Assembly: GCA_023393015.1 (NCBI GenBank)
Contig: JAEWMY010000018.1
Span: forward strand, 1 to 26,513
Reading direction: 5' to 3'
Source of the DNA: Spirochaetota bacterium
GTDB taxonomy: Bacteria > Spirochaetota > Spirochaetia > Treponematales > Treponemataceae
Length of the DNA: 26,513 nucleotides
Shown here: piece after piece, positions 1-8,025 of the stretch
Layout: the number at the start of each line of letters is the position of its first letter
Numbering within the stretch: the first letter of the stretch is position 1
Made by a program: the position numbers and the translations under genes
Notes under the pieces: generated by a model
The model's database searches: none
What the model was told of the DNA's origin: nothing
What the model saw: the letters and a program-made list of their open reading frames with translations, nothing else

Positions 1-10
1 AATATCCTCG

Positions 11-40
11 AGTATAAGTGAGCGACGGGGGAATTTCCAA
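11..40 (-). promoter_or_regulatory. Candidate promoter for a gene beyond the left edge
   Basis: On the minus strand a TTGGAA (35-40) is followed after 18 bases by TATACT (11-16), close to sigma-70 spacing. Any gene it serves lies left of the window, so it cannot be confirmed. The rest of 1-73 holds no coding sequence that I can support. Confidence 0.3.
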
Positions 41-73
41 TTTTCAAGGACCGATTGACGACCCTGTCCCGTC

Positions 74-2119
74 TCAGGTATGAGACTGCAAGCCGCCTTT
101 TTTCACCTCGAAATGACTGAAGGCCATGGCGAAGGAGGCGCGACCCTGGGTAACGGATCGGAGCGCCGTGGAAAACCCGAACATTTTGGCCATGGGAGCC
201 TCGGCGTGCACGACCTCTATCGAGGGCTTCGACTCGAGGCTCGAGATCAGCCCGCCCCGCTGCGTTACCTGACTCATGGCCTCGCCGACGAAATCCTTCG
301 GGCAGAGGATGTCGACCTCCATCACCGGCTCGAGCAATTCGGGATCCGCCTTGCGGCACGCCTCGTCGAAGCCCATCGAAGCCGCGGCCTCGAAAGCGAA
401 CGAAGTCGACGTAAGCTCGTCGTAATTCACCGCGACGAGGGTTACCCCGACGTCGACGCACGGATAACCGTACTGAATGCCCGACGAGAAGGCGCTCGTG
501 ATCGCGCGCTCGACCGCCTCGAACACGTCCTCGGGAACCTGCGACTTCTTGCACGCGTTCCGGAACGTGTTGCCCGTCCCCCGCGGGAGCGGCTCGACCC
601 GAAGCGTGACTCCCGCGGAGTTTTCCTTGCCGCCTATCACCTTGCTGAAGGCCTCCGCGTGCTCGACCGCCTTGGTCACCGATTCCCGGTACGTGACTTG
701 CGGGTTTCCGACGCGCGCTTCCACCCTGAAATCGTCGAGCATTCTCGTGACGAGAACGTCGAGATGGAGTTCTCCCATTCCCGAGATGATCAACTGGCCG
801 GTTTCGCTGTCTTCCCTGCTGGTGAACGTCGGATCCTCGCGCGCGAGGATGTCGAGCGTATCCTTGAGCTTGTCCCGCTCGGAAAGGGTTTTCGGCTCGA
901 CGGCGACGGAGATGACGGGTTCGGGAAAGTGCATCTTCTCGAGGAGTATCGGCATTCCCTCGCTGCCAATGGTGTCGCCCGTCTGCGCGGTCTTGAATCC
1001 TATGAATACGGCGATATCGCCGGCCTCGACGGAATCCATCGGGTCCGACTTGTTCGAATGCATGCGAAGGACGCGGTTGACCCGCTCGCGTTTTTTCTTT
1101 CCGACGTTATAAACCTGGTCTCCAGACTTGATTTTTCCGGAATACATCCGCACGTAACAGAGAGCGCCCGCCTCACGGTCATGCTGAATCTTGAACACGA
1201 GGCCGAGCGGAACGCCGGACGGGTCGCACGGAACGAGCGTCTCCTGTTCCTTCTTGACGTGGATACCGATGGCCGGCGGAACCTCGTCGGGAGCGGGAAG
1301 GTAGCGGACGACGGCGTCGATAAGGGGCTGGATGCCCTGATTGCGCCGCGAAGCGCCGCACAGGAACGGTACTATCTCGCGCGCGATCGTCGCGCGCCTG
1401 ATCTCGGCGACGACGAGTTCGCGCGGTATTTCGGCGCCCTCGAGTATGAGCTCGGTTATCTCGTCCGACGTCGCGGATACCGCGTCGAGGAGTTTCTCGC
1501 GCCATTCGCCGGCCTCGACGATCCTTGATTCCGCGATCGGGGATTCCGTCATCCGTTCGCCCTCGGTCTCGGTGTCCCAGCGTATTTCCTTCATGTCGAC
1601 GAGGTCTATCACGCCCTCGAAGTCGCCTCCCTGGCCGATAGGGATCTGCAACGCCACGCACTTCGCGCCGAATTTCTCGCTGACGTCGTTCATGGCCGCG
1701 AAGAAGTCCGCGCCCACGCGGTCCATCTTGTTGACGAAGCACACGCGCGGCACGCGATACTGGTCGGCTTGACGCCACACCGTCTCGGTTTGCGGCTGGA
1801 CGCCGCCTACGGCGCACAACACCGCGACCGCGCCGTCGAGCACGCGAAGGGAACGCTCGACCTCCGCCGTAAAATCGACGTGGCCGGGCGTGTCGATGAT
1901 ATTGATCTGGTGATCGAGCCAGTAGGTAGTCGTCGCGGCGCTCTGGATGGTGATGCCGCGCTCCTGTTCCTGAGCCATCCAGTCCATCGTCGCCATGCCG
2001 TCGTCGATCTCGCCGATTCGGTGAATCTTGCCGGTGTAAAAGAGTATTCGTTCGGTTGTCGTGGTTTTGCCCGCGTCGATGTGGGCCATGATCCCGATAT
2101 TGCGCATGGTTTTCAGCAT
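74..2119 (-). CDS. fusA: Elongation factor G paralogue (spirochaete fusB / spdEFG2-like)
   Basis: This is a 681-residue translational GTPase of the EF-G family. The G motifs are in order: P-loop AHIDAGKTT (12-20), RGITI (54-58), DTPGH (76-80) and NKMD (130-133). EF-G domains II to V follow, including an ISGMGELHLD segment. The ATG at 2119 is preceded by AGGAG at a 6-base distance; longer upstream reading adds 41 residues unlike any EF-G. From memory of the family, the N-terminus (NIGIMAHIDAGKTTTTERI) and the C-terminal FGF..ALRS.TQGRASF segment resemble Borrelia BB0691 (fusB) more than the translocating EF-G. In spirochaetes that paralogue is reported to act in ribosome recycling, whereas the other moves tRNA. 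EF-G identity is certain; the paralogue assignment is inference. It lies 67 bp downstream of the aldolase gene and has its own promoter. Confidence 0.93.
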   Translation of the reverse strand: MLKTMRNIGIMAHIDAGKTTTTERILFYTGKIHRIGEIDDGMATMDWMAQEQERGITIQSAATTTYWLDHQINIIDTPGHVDFTAEVERSLRVLDGAVAVLCAVGGVQPQTETVWRQADQYRVPRVCFVNKMDRVGADFFAAMNDVSEKFGAKCVALQIPIGQGGDFEGVIDLVDMKEIRWDTETEGERMTESPIAESRIVEAGEWREKLLDAVSATSDEITELILEGAEIPRELVVAEIRRATIAREIVPFLCGASRRNQGIQPLIDAVVRYLPAPDEVPPAIGIHVKKEQETLVPCDPSGVPLGLVFKIQHDREAGALCYVRMYSGKIKSGDQVYNVGKKKRERVNRVLRMHSNKSDPMDSVEAGDIAVFIGFKTAQTGDTIGSEGMPILLEKMHFPEPVISVAVEPKTLSERDKLKDTLDILAREDPTFTSREDSETGQLIISGMGELHLDVLVTRMLDDFRVEARVGNPQVTYRESVTKAVEHAEAFSKVIGGKENSAGVTLRVEPLPRGTGNTFRNACKKSQVPEDVFEAVERAITSAFSSGIQYGYPCVDVGVTLVAVNYDELTSTSFAFEAAASMGFDEACRKADPELLEPVMEVDILCPKDFVGEAMSQVTQRGGLISSLESKPSIEVVHAEAPMAKMFGFSTALRSVTQGRASFAMAFSHFEVKKGGLQSHT

Positions 2120-2146
2120 GAAGGACTCCTGGTTCGCTCTGACGGC

Positions 2147-2175
2147 ATAGTACCCGTTTCCGCGGCTTTTCTCAA
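2147..2175 (-). promoter_or_regulatory. Candidate promoter of the EF-G gene
   Basis: In the 67-bp gap after the aldolase stop, the minus strand reads TTGAGA (2170-2175), 17 bases, then TACTAT (2147-2152). The predicted start near 2140 leaves a leader of about 20 bases containing the AGGAG site. The EF-G gene can therefore be transcribed independently of the sugar genes upstream. Confidence 0.5.
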
Positions 2176-2186
2176 GTCCGCGCCCG

Positions 2187-3050
2187 TCACGCCCTCCCGA
2201 TCGAACCGAAAACGCGCAGCTTCTCGGCGACTGCCGCCTCAACCGCGGCGACTTCGACCGGAATCAGGTCGGTCAAGGCGCGTTTGCCCGAGGCCAACGC
2301 CTCCGCGCACGCGGCCGCCGCGGCGAGATTGATGTCCGTGAAAACGTTCACCTTGGAGACGCCGCGCGATATGGCCTCGGCGAAGGCGGCGTCCGAGAGC
2401 CCCGAGCCCCCGTGCAGAACGAGCGGAACCTCCGCCGTCGAGGCGATGCGTTGCAGACGATCGTAGTCCAGGCGGGGCTCGGCGCGGTACGTCCCGTGGA
2501 GCGTACCGATCGCGATAGCGAGGGCGTCGACGCCCGTCGAGCGCACGAAGTCAAGCGCCTGTTCGGGGTCGGTGTACCAGTCCTCCGGTTTTCCGCGCGA
2601 GCTCTCCGCGCCGCCCTCGACCGAGTCGCCCGCGTCGCCGACGTGACCGAGCTCCGCCTCGACCGTCGCCCCGCGGGCGTGGGCGTACGAAGCGATCTCG
2701 GCGGATTCGCGGACGTTGTCGGCGTACGGTTTCGAGGAGGCGTCGAGCATGACCGAGGTGAAGCCCAGCCGTATCGCGCGCGCGCACGAATCGATCGAAA
2801 GGCCGTGGTCGAAGTGCACGACGACCGGCACCGTCGCCCTCCTCGCCATGTCCACGAGAAGCGGCGCGAGATCCTCGAGCGGGCCGAACGGCAGCAAGAC
2901 CTCGGCGGTTCCCAGTATGACGGGCGAGCAAAGCCGCTCGGCCGCCGAGATGACGCCTCGGGCGAGTTCGAGGTTTACGGCGTTGAAAAGACCGACGGCG
3001 TACCCGCCGCGCCGGGCGCGGGGCAAGACGTCATTCAGGGTCGCGAGCAT
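2187..3050 (-). CDS. fba: Class II fructose-bisphosphate / tagatose-bisphosphate aldolase
   Basis: This 287-residue cytoplasmic zinc aldolase cleaves a ketose 1,6-bisphosphate into dihydroxyacetone phosphate and glyceraldehyde 3-phosphate. Visible signatures are VHFDHG with the catalytic Asp81 and zinc ligand His82, Glu131/Glu133 in EAELGHVG, zinc-ligand candidates His185 (GTLHGTY) and His213 (LHGGSG), and the phosphate-binding KVNVFTD at 233-239. The length and EAELGHVG segment match the short GatY/KbaY/Bacillus Fba group better than the roughly 360-residue E. coli FbaA type, so tagatose- and fructose-bisphosphate activity cannot be separated by eye. The ATG at 3050 has GGAGG about 6 bases upstream. 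The gene starts 33 bp after the PfkB kinase stop, consistent with one transcript and consecutive steps (kinase, then aldolase). Confidence 0.88.
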   Translation of the reverse strand: MLATLNDVLPRARRGGYAVGLFNAVNLELARGVISAAERLCSPVILGTAEVLLPFGPLEDLAPLLVDMARRATVPVVVHFDHGLSIDSCARAIRLGFTSVMLDASSKPYADNVRESAEIASYAHARGATVEAELGHVGDAGDSVEGGAESSRGKPEDWYTDPEQALDFVRSTGVDALAIAIGTLHGTYRAEPRLDYDRLQRIASTAEVPLVLHGGSGLSDAAFAEAISRGVSKVNVFTDINLAAAAACAEALASGKRALTDLIPVEVAAVEAAVAEKLRVFGSIGRA

Positions 3051-3083
3051 GGTGTACCTCCGAAAGCGGGCTCTCGCGTCAAA

Positions 3084-4226
3084 CTATCGTCCATCGTTCC
3101 TTTCCCATCCGGCGTCTATCTTCGCTTCGAGTTCCGCGAAGGGTTTGAGTCCCCCGAGGGCGTCGTATTCCTCAACGCAGGACGCGCCCGCCGCGGCGGC
3201 GAGGGCGCAGGAACGCTCGAACCCGTAACCCGAAAGCGCCGCTACGAGAAACGCCGCTATCGTCGTGTCGCCGGCTCCGGTGGCGGAACGCACCCGTTCG
3301 GGACGGAAGGCCCGCTCGAAACGCGAACGGGACACCCAATCGGCGCCCGAGGGACCGCCCCGTCCCGCGATTTCCGCCATGGCGCGGGCGTCGCCCGTCG
3401 CGACGTAAAACCCGCGGGAACCGCACTTGACCATCACGACGCGCGCGCCGAGCGAGAGGGCTGCGCGCGCGAGCGGTTCGACGTCGCGTTCGACCGACAG
3501 GTTCGTCCCCTCTCCCGTTCCTCCCGCGGTCAAACGCCCGTGGAGCGGTCGGTCGAGCATGTACGCGAGCTCCTCGACGCTCGGAAGGAAGAAATCGACG
3601 TACGGCAGGGTCTTGGCGAGGATCGCGCGCCAGTCTTCCTTCCCCGCCTCGGATCGCGCGTCAACCGCGGCGAGATCGAGCGAGGTAAGGACCCCGCGGC
3701 CGCGAACCGAGGCGAAGGTCTCCGCGAGGCCCGCGCCCCCGTCGCGGTACATGGCGGCCATGAGCGGTGGATAGCCGAAATGGAAGAGCCGCGAGGAAGC
3801 GACGGTATCGAGATCGATGTCGTCGGGACCGAAGCTGTCGTTCGCGCCGGGGGCGTGGAGGAACACGCGGTCGTTGCCGGGGACCGCGAGCACGACGGTG
3901 TAGGAGGTCGTTTCCGACGGATCCACGATCAGCGAGCTGCGGCCGTCGCTACGCGACACGTCCCCGCAGCCGAGAAGCCCGAGTATCACCCTTCCGAAGA
4001 CGTCGTCTCCCATTTTTCCCATGAATGAAACGCCCGCGCCGAAAAGCTCCATGGCGAGACCCACGTTCGCGACGGCGCCTCCGGGATGCACGTCGACCCC
4101 GTCGAGGCGGACGAGCGTACCGGGCAGGATAACCTGTCGGAGCGGGGTCGTTTCGGACGAGTCGGGGAACACCGGCGTTACGTCGAGACAGATATTTCCG
4201 GCCACGACGATCCTGAGTTGGTTCAA
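3084..4226 (-). CDS. PfkB-family carbohydrate kinase
   Basis: This 380-residue ribokinase/PfkB-fold kinase transfers phosphate from ATP to a sugar or sugar phosphate. The N-terminal glycine signature HPGGAVAN lies near residues 47-54, and the C-terminal signature TGAGDT at 316-321 carries catalytic Asp320. The start is TTG at 4226, preceded by GGGAGGT at a 6-base spacing (4233-4239). The first internal Met is residue 59, beyond the substrate motif, so the TTG is convincing. Substrate is undetermined: fructokinase, 1-/6-phosphofructokinase-like or KDG-kinase-like roles are all possible. The aldolase gene downstream favours production of a ketose bisphosphate (inference). The protein is longer than the usual 300-330 residues, with extra sequence around residues 225-300. 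It diverges from the GH3 gene across a palindromic control region. Confidence 0.85.
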   Translation of the reverse strand: MNQLRIVVAGNICLDVTPVFPDSSETTPLRQVILPGTLVRLDGVDVHPGGAVANVGLAMELFGAGVSFMGKMGDDVFGRVILGLLGCGDVSRSDGRSSLIVDPSETTSYTVVLAVPGNDRVFLHAPGANDSFGPDDIDLDTVASSRLFHFGYPPLMAAMYRDGGAGLAETFASVRGRGVLTSLDLAAVDARSEAGKEDWRAILAKTLPYVDFFLPSVEELAYMLDRPLHGRLTAGGTGEGTNLSVERDVEPLARAALSLGARVVMVKCGSRGFYVATGDARAMAEIAGRGGPSGADWVSRSRFERAFRPERVRSATGAGDTTIAAFLVAALSGYGFERSCALAAAAGASCVEEYDALGGLKPFAELEAKIDAGWERNDGR

Positions 4227-4232
4227 TTCGAG

Positions 4233-4239
4233 ACCTCCC
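4233..4239 (-). promoter_or_regulatory. Ribosome binding site fixing a TTG start
   Basis: The minus strand reads GGGAGGT followed by 6 bases and the TTG at 4226. No ATG or GTG competes upstream, so this site decides the kinase start. Confidence 0.75.
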
Positions 4240-4301
4240 GTAGGAGCGAGTATAGCGGGGAACGGAATAAAACGCGAGAAGGTACCGTGTTGGAAGGTTT
4301 C

Positions 4302-4329
4302 TATATATACCTACCGGTAGGTATATGAA
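4302..4329 (-). promoter_or_regulatory. Candidate promoter of the kinase-aldolase unit, covered by the palindrome
   Basis: On the minus strand TTCATA (4324-4329), a 16-base spacer and TATATA (4302-4307) resemble a sigma-70 promoter. The palindrome at 4305-4326 fills the spacer and touches both hexamers, the usual place for a repressor. A second possible -10, TATACT at 4249-4254, has no good -35 partner. Confidence 0.35.
4305..4326. promoter_or_regulatory. Perfect 22-bp palindrome, candidate operator
   Basis: The 11-base arm ATATACCTACC (4305-4315) is followed directly by its exact reverse complement (4316-4326), with no spacer. It lies between the divergent kinase and GH3 genes, overlaps the predicted kinase promoter, and ends 10 bp before the predicted GH3 -35. 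The even symmetry around CCGG suits a dimeric LacI- or TetR-type repressor. No such regulator is encoded nearby, so the binding protein is unknown. Confidence 0.7.
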
Positions 4330-4336
4330 CCCTCTA

Positions 4337-4365
4337 TTGCAAAATTCCGCGTTTCACCCGATAAT
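4337..4365 (+). promoter_or_regulatory. Candidate promoter of the GH3 gene
   Basis: TTGCAA (4337-4342), exactly 17 bases, then GATAAT (4360-4365). The predicted start near 4372 gives a leader of about 30 bases with an AGGAG site before the ATG at 4403. Confidence 0.55.
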
Positions 4366-4402
4366 TGTTTTCCATAGCAACATATATTTGACAGGAGTTC
4401 CC

Positions 4403-6688
4403 ATGCACCCTCAAGTACGTCCCTGGACCGATCCCTCCCTACCCGTGGATACGCGTGTCGCCCTTCTCCTGTCGGCCATGACCATCGAGGAAAAGGTCGC
4501 GCAGATGGTGCAAATCAGTTACAGCATCGTCACGCCCGAGGAGGCGGACCGATGGGCCGCGCTCGGCGCGGGTTCGTTCCTTCATACGCTCGGGGACAAC
4601 GCGCGGAGAATACAGTGTCTCGCCACCGGAACCCGCCTCGGCATACCGGTCATCTTCGGAATCGACGCCATCCACGGACACGCCATACACAACGGCGCCA
4701 CGGTGTTTCCCACGCAGCTCGCGCTCGCCGCGAGCTGGAATCCCGCGCTCGCCGAAAGGATGGGCGAGGTTACCGCCCGTGAGGTCGCCGCCGAGGGACT
4801 TCACTGGGCATTCTCTCCCGTATTCTGCCTCGGTCGCGATCTCAGATGGGGACGGATCGACGAAACCTTCGGCGAAGACCCGTATCTCGCGGGAAAGATG
4901 GGGGCGGCGGTCGTACGCGGCTACCAAGGCCCGGATCCATCGAGTTCCGACAGGATCATCGCCTGCGCGAAACACTACATAGCGTACGGCGAGAGTACGG
5001 GCGGGCGCGACTCGTACGACTCGTCCGTGTCGATGCGTACCGTGCGTGACGTGTTCCTCCCTCCCTTCGAGGAGGCAGTAAAGGCGGGGTGCGCGACCTT
5101 CATGGCGGGCTACGAAAGCGTCGATCGCGTACCCTGCTCCGCTCATCGCGAACTCCTCCGCGGAGTGCTCAAGGAAGAGCTCAATTTCGACGGCTTCGTC
5201 GTAACGGACTGGATGAATCTCACGAGCCTCGTGAAGCGCCAACGCGTCGCGAAGGACGCGCGAGACGCCGCGCGAATCGCCGTCAACGCCGGAAACGACA
5301 TGATAATGACCTCGCCCGAATTCTTCGATGCGGCCCTCGAGGAGATTCGCTCCGGGGCGATTCCCGTCGAACAGATCGACGACGCGGTCCGCCGCATACT
5401 GACCGTCAAGTTCAGGGCCGGCATCTTCGACAATCCCGACAAGGTGAAAACGAGGCCGATCGCCGAAGACCCGAGCGCGCGCGAGTCGCAGGCCGTCTAC
5501 AACTGCGCCGGTCACCGGAGGGAAAACCTCGAGGCGACCCGCGCCTCCATGGTGCTCCTCAAAAACCGCGAGGTACGCGGCAAGAGCGCGCTGCCGATCA
5601 GGGCCAAGGGCGACGGGGGAGAGGGAATGGTCGTGCCGCCGTCGCGCGCGCGCGAGGTGCGGACGATCGCGGTAATCGGGCCGAACGCGGATTCCGTACG
5701 GGCGCAATTCGGCGATTGGACCTTCTTCACGCATCCGGTTCCCCATCTCGACGCGGTACCGGACTTTCGCGTCACCACGATGCTCGAGGGTTTCCGCGCC
5801 CTCGCGGCGCGACGGGGAATACGGGTCCTGCACGACAAGGGATGCGACATCTTCGATCCCGCCGTCAACTCGATCCCGCGGGCGCGGCGCCTCGCGTCCA
5901 GGGCGGACATCGTATTCGTCTGCGTGGGGGATACGCTCGTCCAAACCGGCGAGACGCACGATCGCGCCGATCTCGCCCTCTCGGGCGCGCAAGACAGGCT
6001 CGTGGAGGAACTCTCCGCCGTATGCTCGAAGCGCGGCGTTCCGCTCGTCTCCGTCCTGGTCAACGGGAAGCCCCTCGAATTCGCGCGCGTCGTCGCGGCT
6101 TCTGACGCCGTGCTCGAAACCTTCAATTCCGGAACCGAGGGCGGAACCGCCGCTGCGGAGATCGCCTTCGGCATGTACAACCCGAAAGGACGGCTTCCGA
6201 TATCCTTTCCGCGCAAAACCGGGCAGTTGCCGGTCTACTACAACCAGCTCCCCGGTTGGCACGAGGGATCATACCACGACTGCCCGGGAGATCCCCTCTT
6301 CGCCTTCGGAGAAGGGCTTTCCTACGCATCGTTCCGGTACGGCGAGCCGAGGCTTTCATCAGCGCGCGCGCGCGCCGGAGACACGATTCTGGTATCGGTG
6401 GACGTGACGAACGCGGGCGACTGCGCGGGAACCGAGACGGTGCAACTGTACGTATCCGACCGCGTCGCCTCCATCGTGACGCCGGTCAAGTCCCTCAAGG
6501 CCTTCGCGCAAATCGACGTTCCGGCGGGGGAAACCGTCACGGCGGAACTCCGACTTGACGTGGACTCACTCGCGATCGTCCTGTCCGACGGAAGGAAGGT
6601 CGTCGAGGCCGGCGAGTTCGACATCCTCGTCGGTCACGACTCGAGAGGCGAAAGCCTCGTCGCCGCGACGCTGACCGTGACGGATTAG
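4403..6688 (+). CDS. Glycoside hydrolase family 3 beta-glycosidase (beta-glucosidase/beta-xylosidase)
   Basis: This 761-residue GH3 enzyme removes beta-linked glucose or xylose from the non-reducing ends of oligosaccharides. The N-terminal (alpha/beta)8 domain carries KHYIAYGESTGGRD (190-203) and the nucleophile Asp269 in VVTDW. The alpha/beta sandwich domain spans roughly 400-620, with GETHDR near 516. A C-terminal fibronectin-III-like domain (about 660-761) completes the usual BglX-like order. No signal peptide is visible, so it should act in the cytoplasm on imported sugars. The ATG at 4403 has AGGAG 5 bases upstream; an in-frame ATG at 4325 lies inside the palindrome, lacks an SD and adds non-family sequence. 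Substrate cannot be read from sequence alone. It leads a plus-strand run ending with pbpC. Confidence 0.92.
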   Translation: MHPQVRPWTDPSLPVDTRVALLLSAMTIEEKVAQMVQISYSIVTPEEADRWAALGAGSFLHTLGDNARRIQCLATGTRLGIPVIFGIDAIHGHAIHNGATVFPTQLALAASWNPALAERMGEVTAREVAAEGLHWAFSPVFCLGRDLRWGRIDETFGEDPYLAGKMGAAVVRGYQGPDPSSSDRIIACAKHYIAYGESTGGRDSYDSSVSMRTVRDVFLPPFEEAVKAGCATFMAGYESVDRVPCSAHRELLRGVLKEELNFDGFVVTDWMNLTSLVKRQRVAKDARDAARIAVNAGNDMIMTSPEFFDAALEEIRSGAIPVEQIDDAVRRILTVKFRAGIFDNPDKVKTRPIAEDPSARESQAVYNCAGHRRENLEATRASMVLLKNREVRGKSALPIRAKGDGGEGMVVPPSRAREVRTIAVIGPNADSVRAQFGDWTFFTHPVPHLDAVPDFRVTTMLEGFRALAARRGIRVLHDKGCDIFDPAVNSIPRARRLASRADIVFVCVGDTLVQTGETHDRADLALSGAQDRLVEELSAVCSKRGVPLVSVLVNGKPLEFARVVAASDAVLETFNSGTEGGTAAAEIAFGMYNPKGRLPISFPRKTGQLPVYYNQLPGWHEGSYHDCPGDPLFAFGEGLSYASFRYGEPRLSSARARAGDTILVSVDVTNAGDCAGTETVQLYVSDRVASIVTPVKSLKAFAQIDVPAGETVTAELRLDVDSLAIVLSDGRKVVEAGEFDILVGHDSRGESLVAATLTVTD

Positions 6689-6692
6689 CCGC

Positions 6693-7976
6693 GTGCCGGA
6701 CGACGGATCCGTACCCCGCATCGAGGCGAAGTCGGGGATCTCGAAGGGCTCGCTTCCCGATCCCTTTTTCGCGTGCCTGCATCGGGCGCTCTCTGCGTAT
6801 CGCGGGTGCGCCCACGGATGCGCCTATTGCGACGGCCGGGCCGAGCGGTATTACGTCGACGGGGTCTTCGACCGCGACGTCGCCGCGCGCTTCAACGTGG
6901 CGGAGGCGATCGGCCGGGACGCGGAACGGGGGTTCGCCGCCCTCGAGGAGGGGGCTATCGGCGTCGGCTCCGGGGTCACCGACGTGTATCAACCGCTCGA
7001 GTCGCGACTCGCCCTCACGAGGGCCTCGCTCGAGCGGATGGCGGATACGGGGCAGGCTGTCGTCATCCTCACCAAGAACGCGCTCATCCTCCGCGATTTC
7101 GACCTCCTCTCGCGTTTCAGGAAGGCCCTCGTCATGGTTACCGTCACGACGCTCGACGACGATCTCGCCGCGATACTGGAGCCGGGCGCCTCGCCCCCTT
7201 CCGAACGGCTCGCGGTCGTCGAGCGCGCCCGAAAGGCGGGTTTCCATTCGGGAGTCATGGCGATGCCCCTGTGTCCAGCCCTCTCGGCCGAAAGCGATTC
7301 GGCCGAACGCCTGTTCGCCGCCTGCCGCGATTCGGGCGCGCAGTTCATACAGCCCGGGGGACTCACCCTCAGGCCCGGCCGCCAGAAGGAGCACTTTCTT
7401 TCCGTCCTGTCGGCTTACCGTCCCGACCTTCTTCCCCTGTACGGCGACCTCTTCGCGGAAAACAGGGCCTCTGGCATGCCCAAGGCGGACGCGCTCGCGG
7501 CGCGGGAGATGACCAGATGGTTCCGATACCTCGACGAGGCCTGCATACCGACGAAAATTCCCCACTCGATCTATCGGGAGCTCCTCTCGCCCCCCGACGC
7601 CGTTTTCGTCCTGCTCTGTCACATGGCGGAACTCTACGCGAACCGCGGCGTATCCACGACGCGGTTGCGGAAATCCCTTGATCGGTATTCCGAGTGGCTC
7701 GCGAACGAACGGACCGCCCTGCGTCGAAGGCGCGTCCGCCCGTGTCCCACCGACCCCTTTCCCCTCACGAGGGTACTGACCGAACGGCTCGTCGGTCTCG
7801 CGAGTGAAGCGCGCGGGAGGAGGGCGGAACCGGCGAAACCTGAGACGGGCCTCTCTCAGGCGAAATCGCTCGGAGACATTATCGACAACGAACGCCTTTC
7901 GCGCTTTCTCGAGGACGTCATCCTGAACGGGGCCGTCTTCGACTACTCACGCCTTTCCCTTGCGGTTCGGGGATAA
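6693..7976 (+). CDS. Radical SAM protein, SplB/COG1533-like
   Basis: This 427-residue protein has the radical SAM iron-sulfur motif CX3CX2C at Cys39, Cys43 and Cys46 in YRGCAHGCAYCDGR. That context is typical of the COG1533 'DNA repair photolyase' superfamily subgroup with YCDxR, most of whose members have no proven substrate. It is therefore not called a spore photoproduct lyase. The likely core fold covers about residues 30-300, and the C-terminal 130 residues are Arg-rich and poorly conserved to the eye. The start is GTG at 6693, only 4 bases after the GH3 stop, with no clear Shine-Dalgarno, so translation probably depends on coupling to GH3. No earlier in-frame start is available without running into GH3. 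The next Met is residue 113, beyond the cluster motif. Confidence 0.75.
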   Translation: MPDDGSVPRIEAKSGISKGSLPDPFFACLHRALSAYRGCAHGCAYCDGRAERYYVDGVFDRDVAARFNVAEAIGRDAERGFAALEEGAIGVGSGVTDVYQPLESRLALTRASLERMADTGQAVVILTKNALILRDFDLLSRFRKALVMVTVTTLDDDLAAILEPGASPPSERLAVVERARKAGFHSGVMAMPLCPALSAESDSAERLFAACRDSGAQFIQPGGLTLRPGRQKEHFLSVLSAYRPDLLPLYGDLFAENRASGMPKADALAAREMTRWFRYLDEACIPTKIPHSIYRELLSPPDAVFVLLCHMAELYANRGVSTTRLRKSLDRYSEWLANERTALRRRRVRPCPTDPFPLTRVLTERLVGLASEARGRRAEPAKPETGLSQAKSLGDIIDNERLSRFLEDVILNGAVFDYSRLSLAVRG

Positions 7977-8010
7977 TCCCGCCGCGGGCATTTATCCGTC
8001 GCGATTACGT

Positions 8011-8018
8011 GCTATACT
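8011..8018 (+). promoter_or_regulatory. Extended -10 promoter, predicted leaderless start of the macroglobulin gene
   Basis: TG-C-TATACT (TG at 8010-8011, hexamer 8013-8018) is followed by only 7 bases before the ATG at 8026. The A of the ATG is the first purine at or after the expected +1. A convincing -35 is absent, as is common for extended -10 promoters. No adequate SD would remain in the transcript. Confidence 0.5.
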
Positions 8019-8025
8019 GGAACGC

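Noticed and set aside
71..86. Inverted repeat GTCTCA-ggta-TGAGAC over the EF-G stop codon, as a terminator
   Set aside because: The stem is only 6 bp, includes the stop codon, and has no following U-tract.
2412..4028. A 538-codon open frame on the plus strand across the aldolase and kinase genes
   Set aside because: It is antisense to two clear enzyme genes, has Arg/Gly/Asp-rich composition typical of GC-rich shadow frames, and shows no recognisable domain.
4325..4402. Upstream ATG giving GH3 an extra 26 residues
   Set aside because: The ATG lies within the palindrome and upstream of the predicted promoter and the AGGAG site; the added residues are not family sequence.
4439..6262. A 607-codon open frame antisense to the GH3 gene
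   Set aside because: The GH3 frame has complete family motifs; the antisense product is low-complexity Arg/Glu/Gly-rich and has no SD or promoter.
6693..7976. Spore photoproduct lyase identity for the radical SAM protein
   Set aside because: Only the general COG1533 cluster motif matches; the YCDGR context and probable non-sporulating host argue for another, unknown role.
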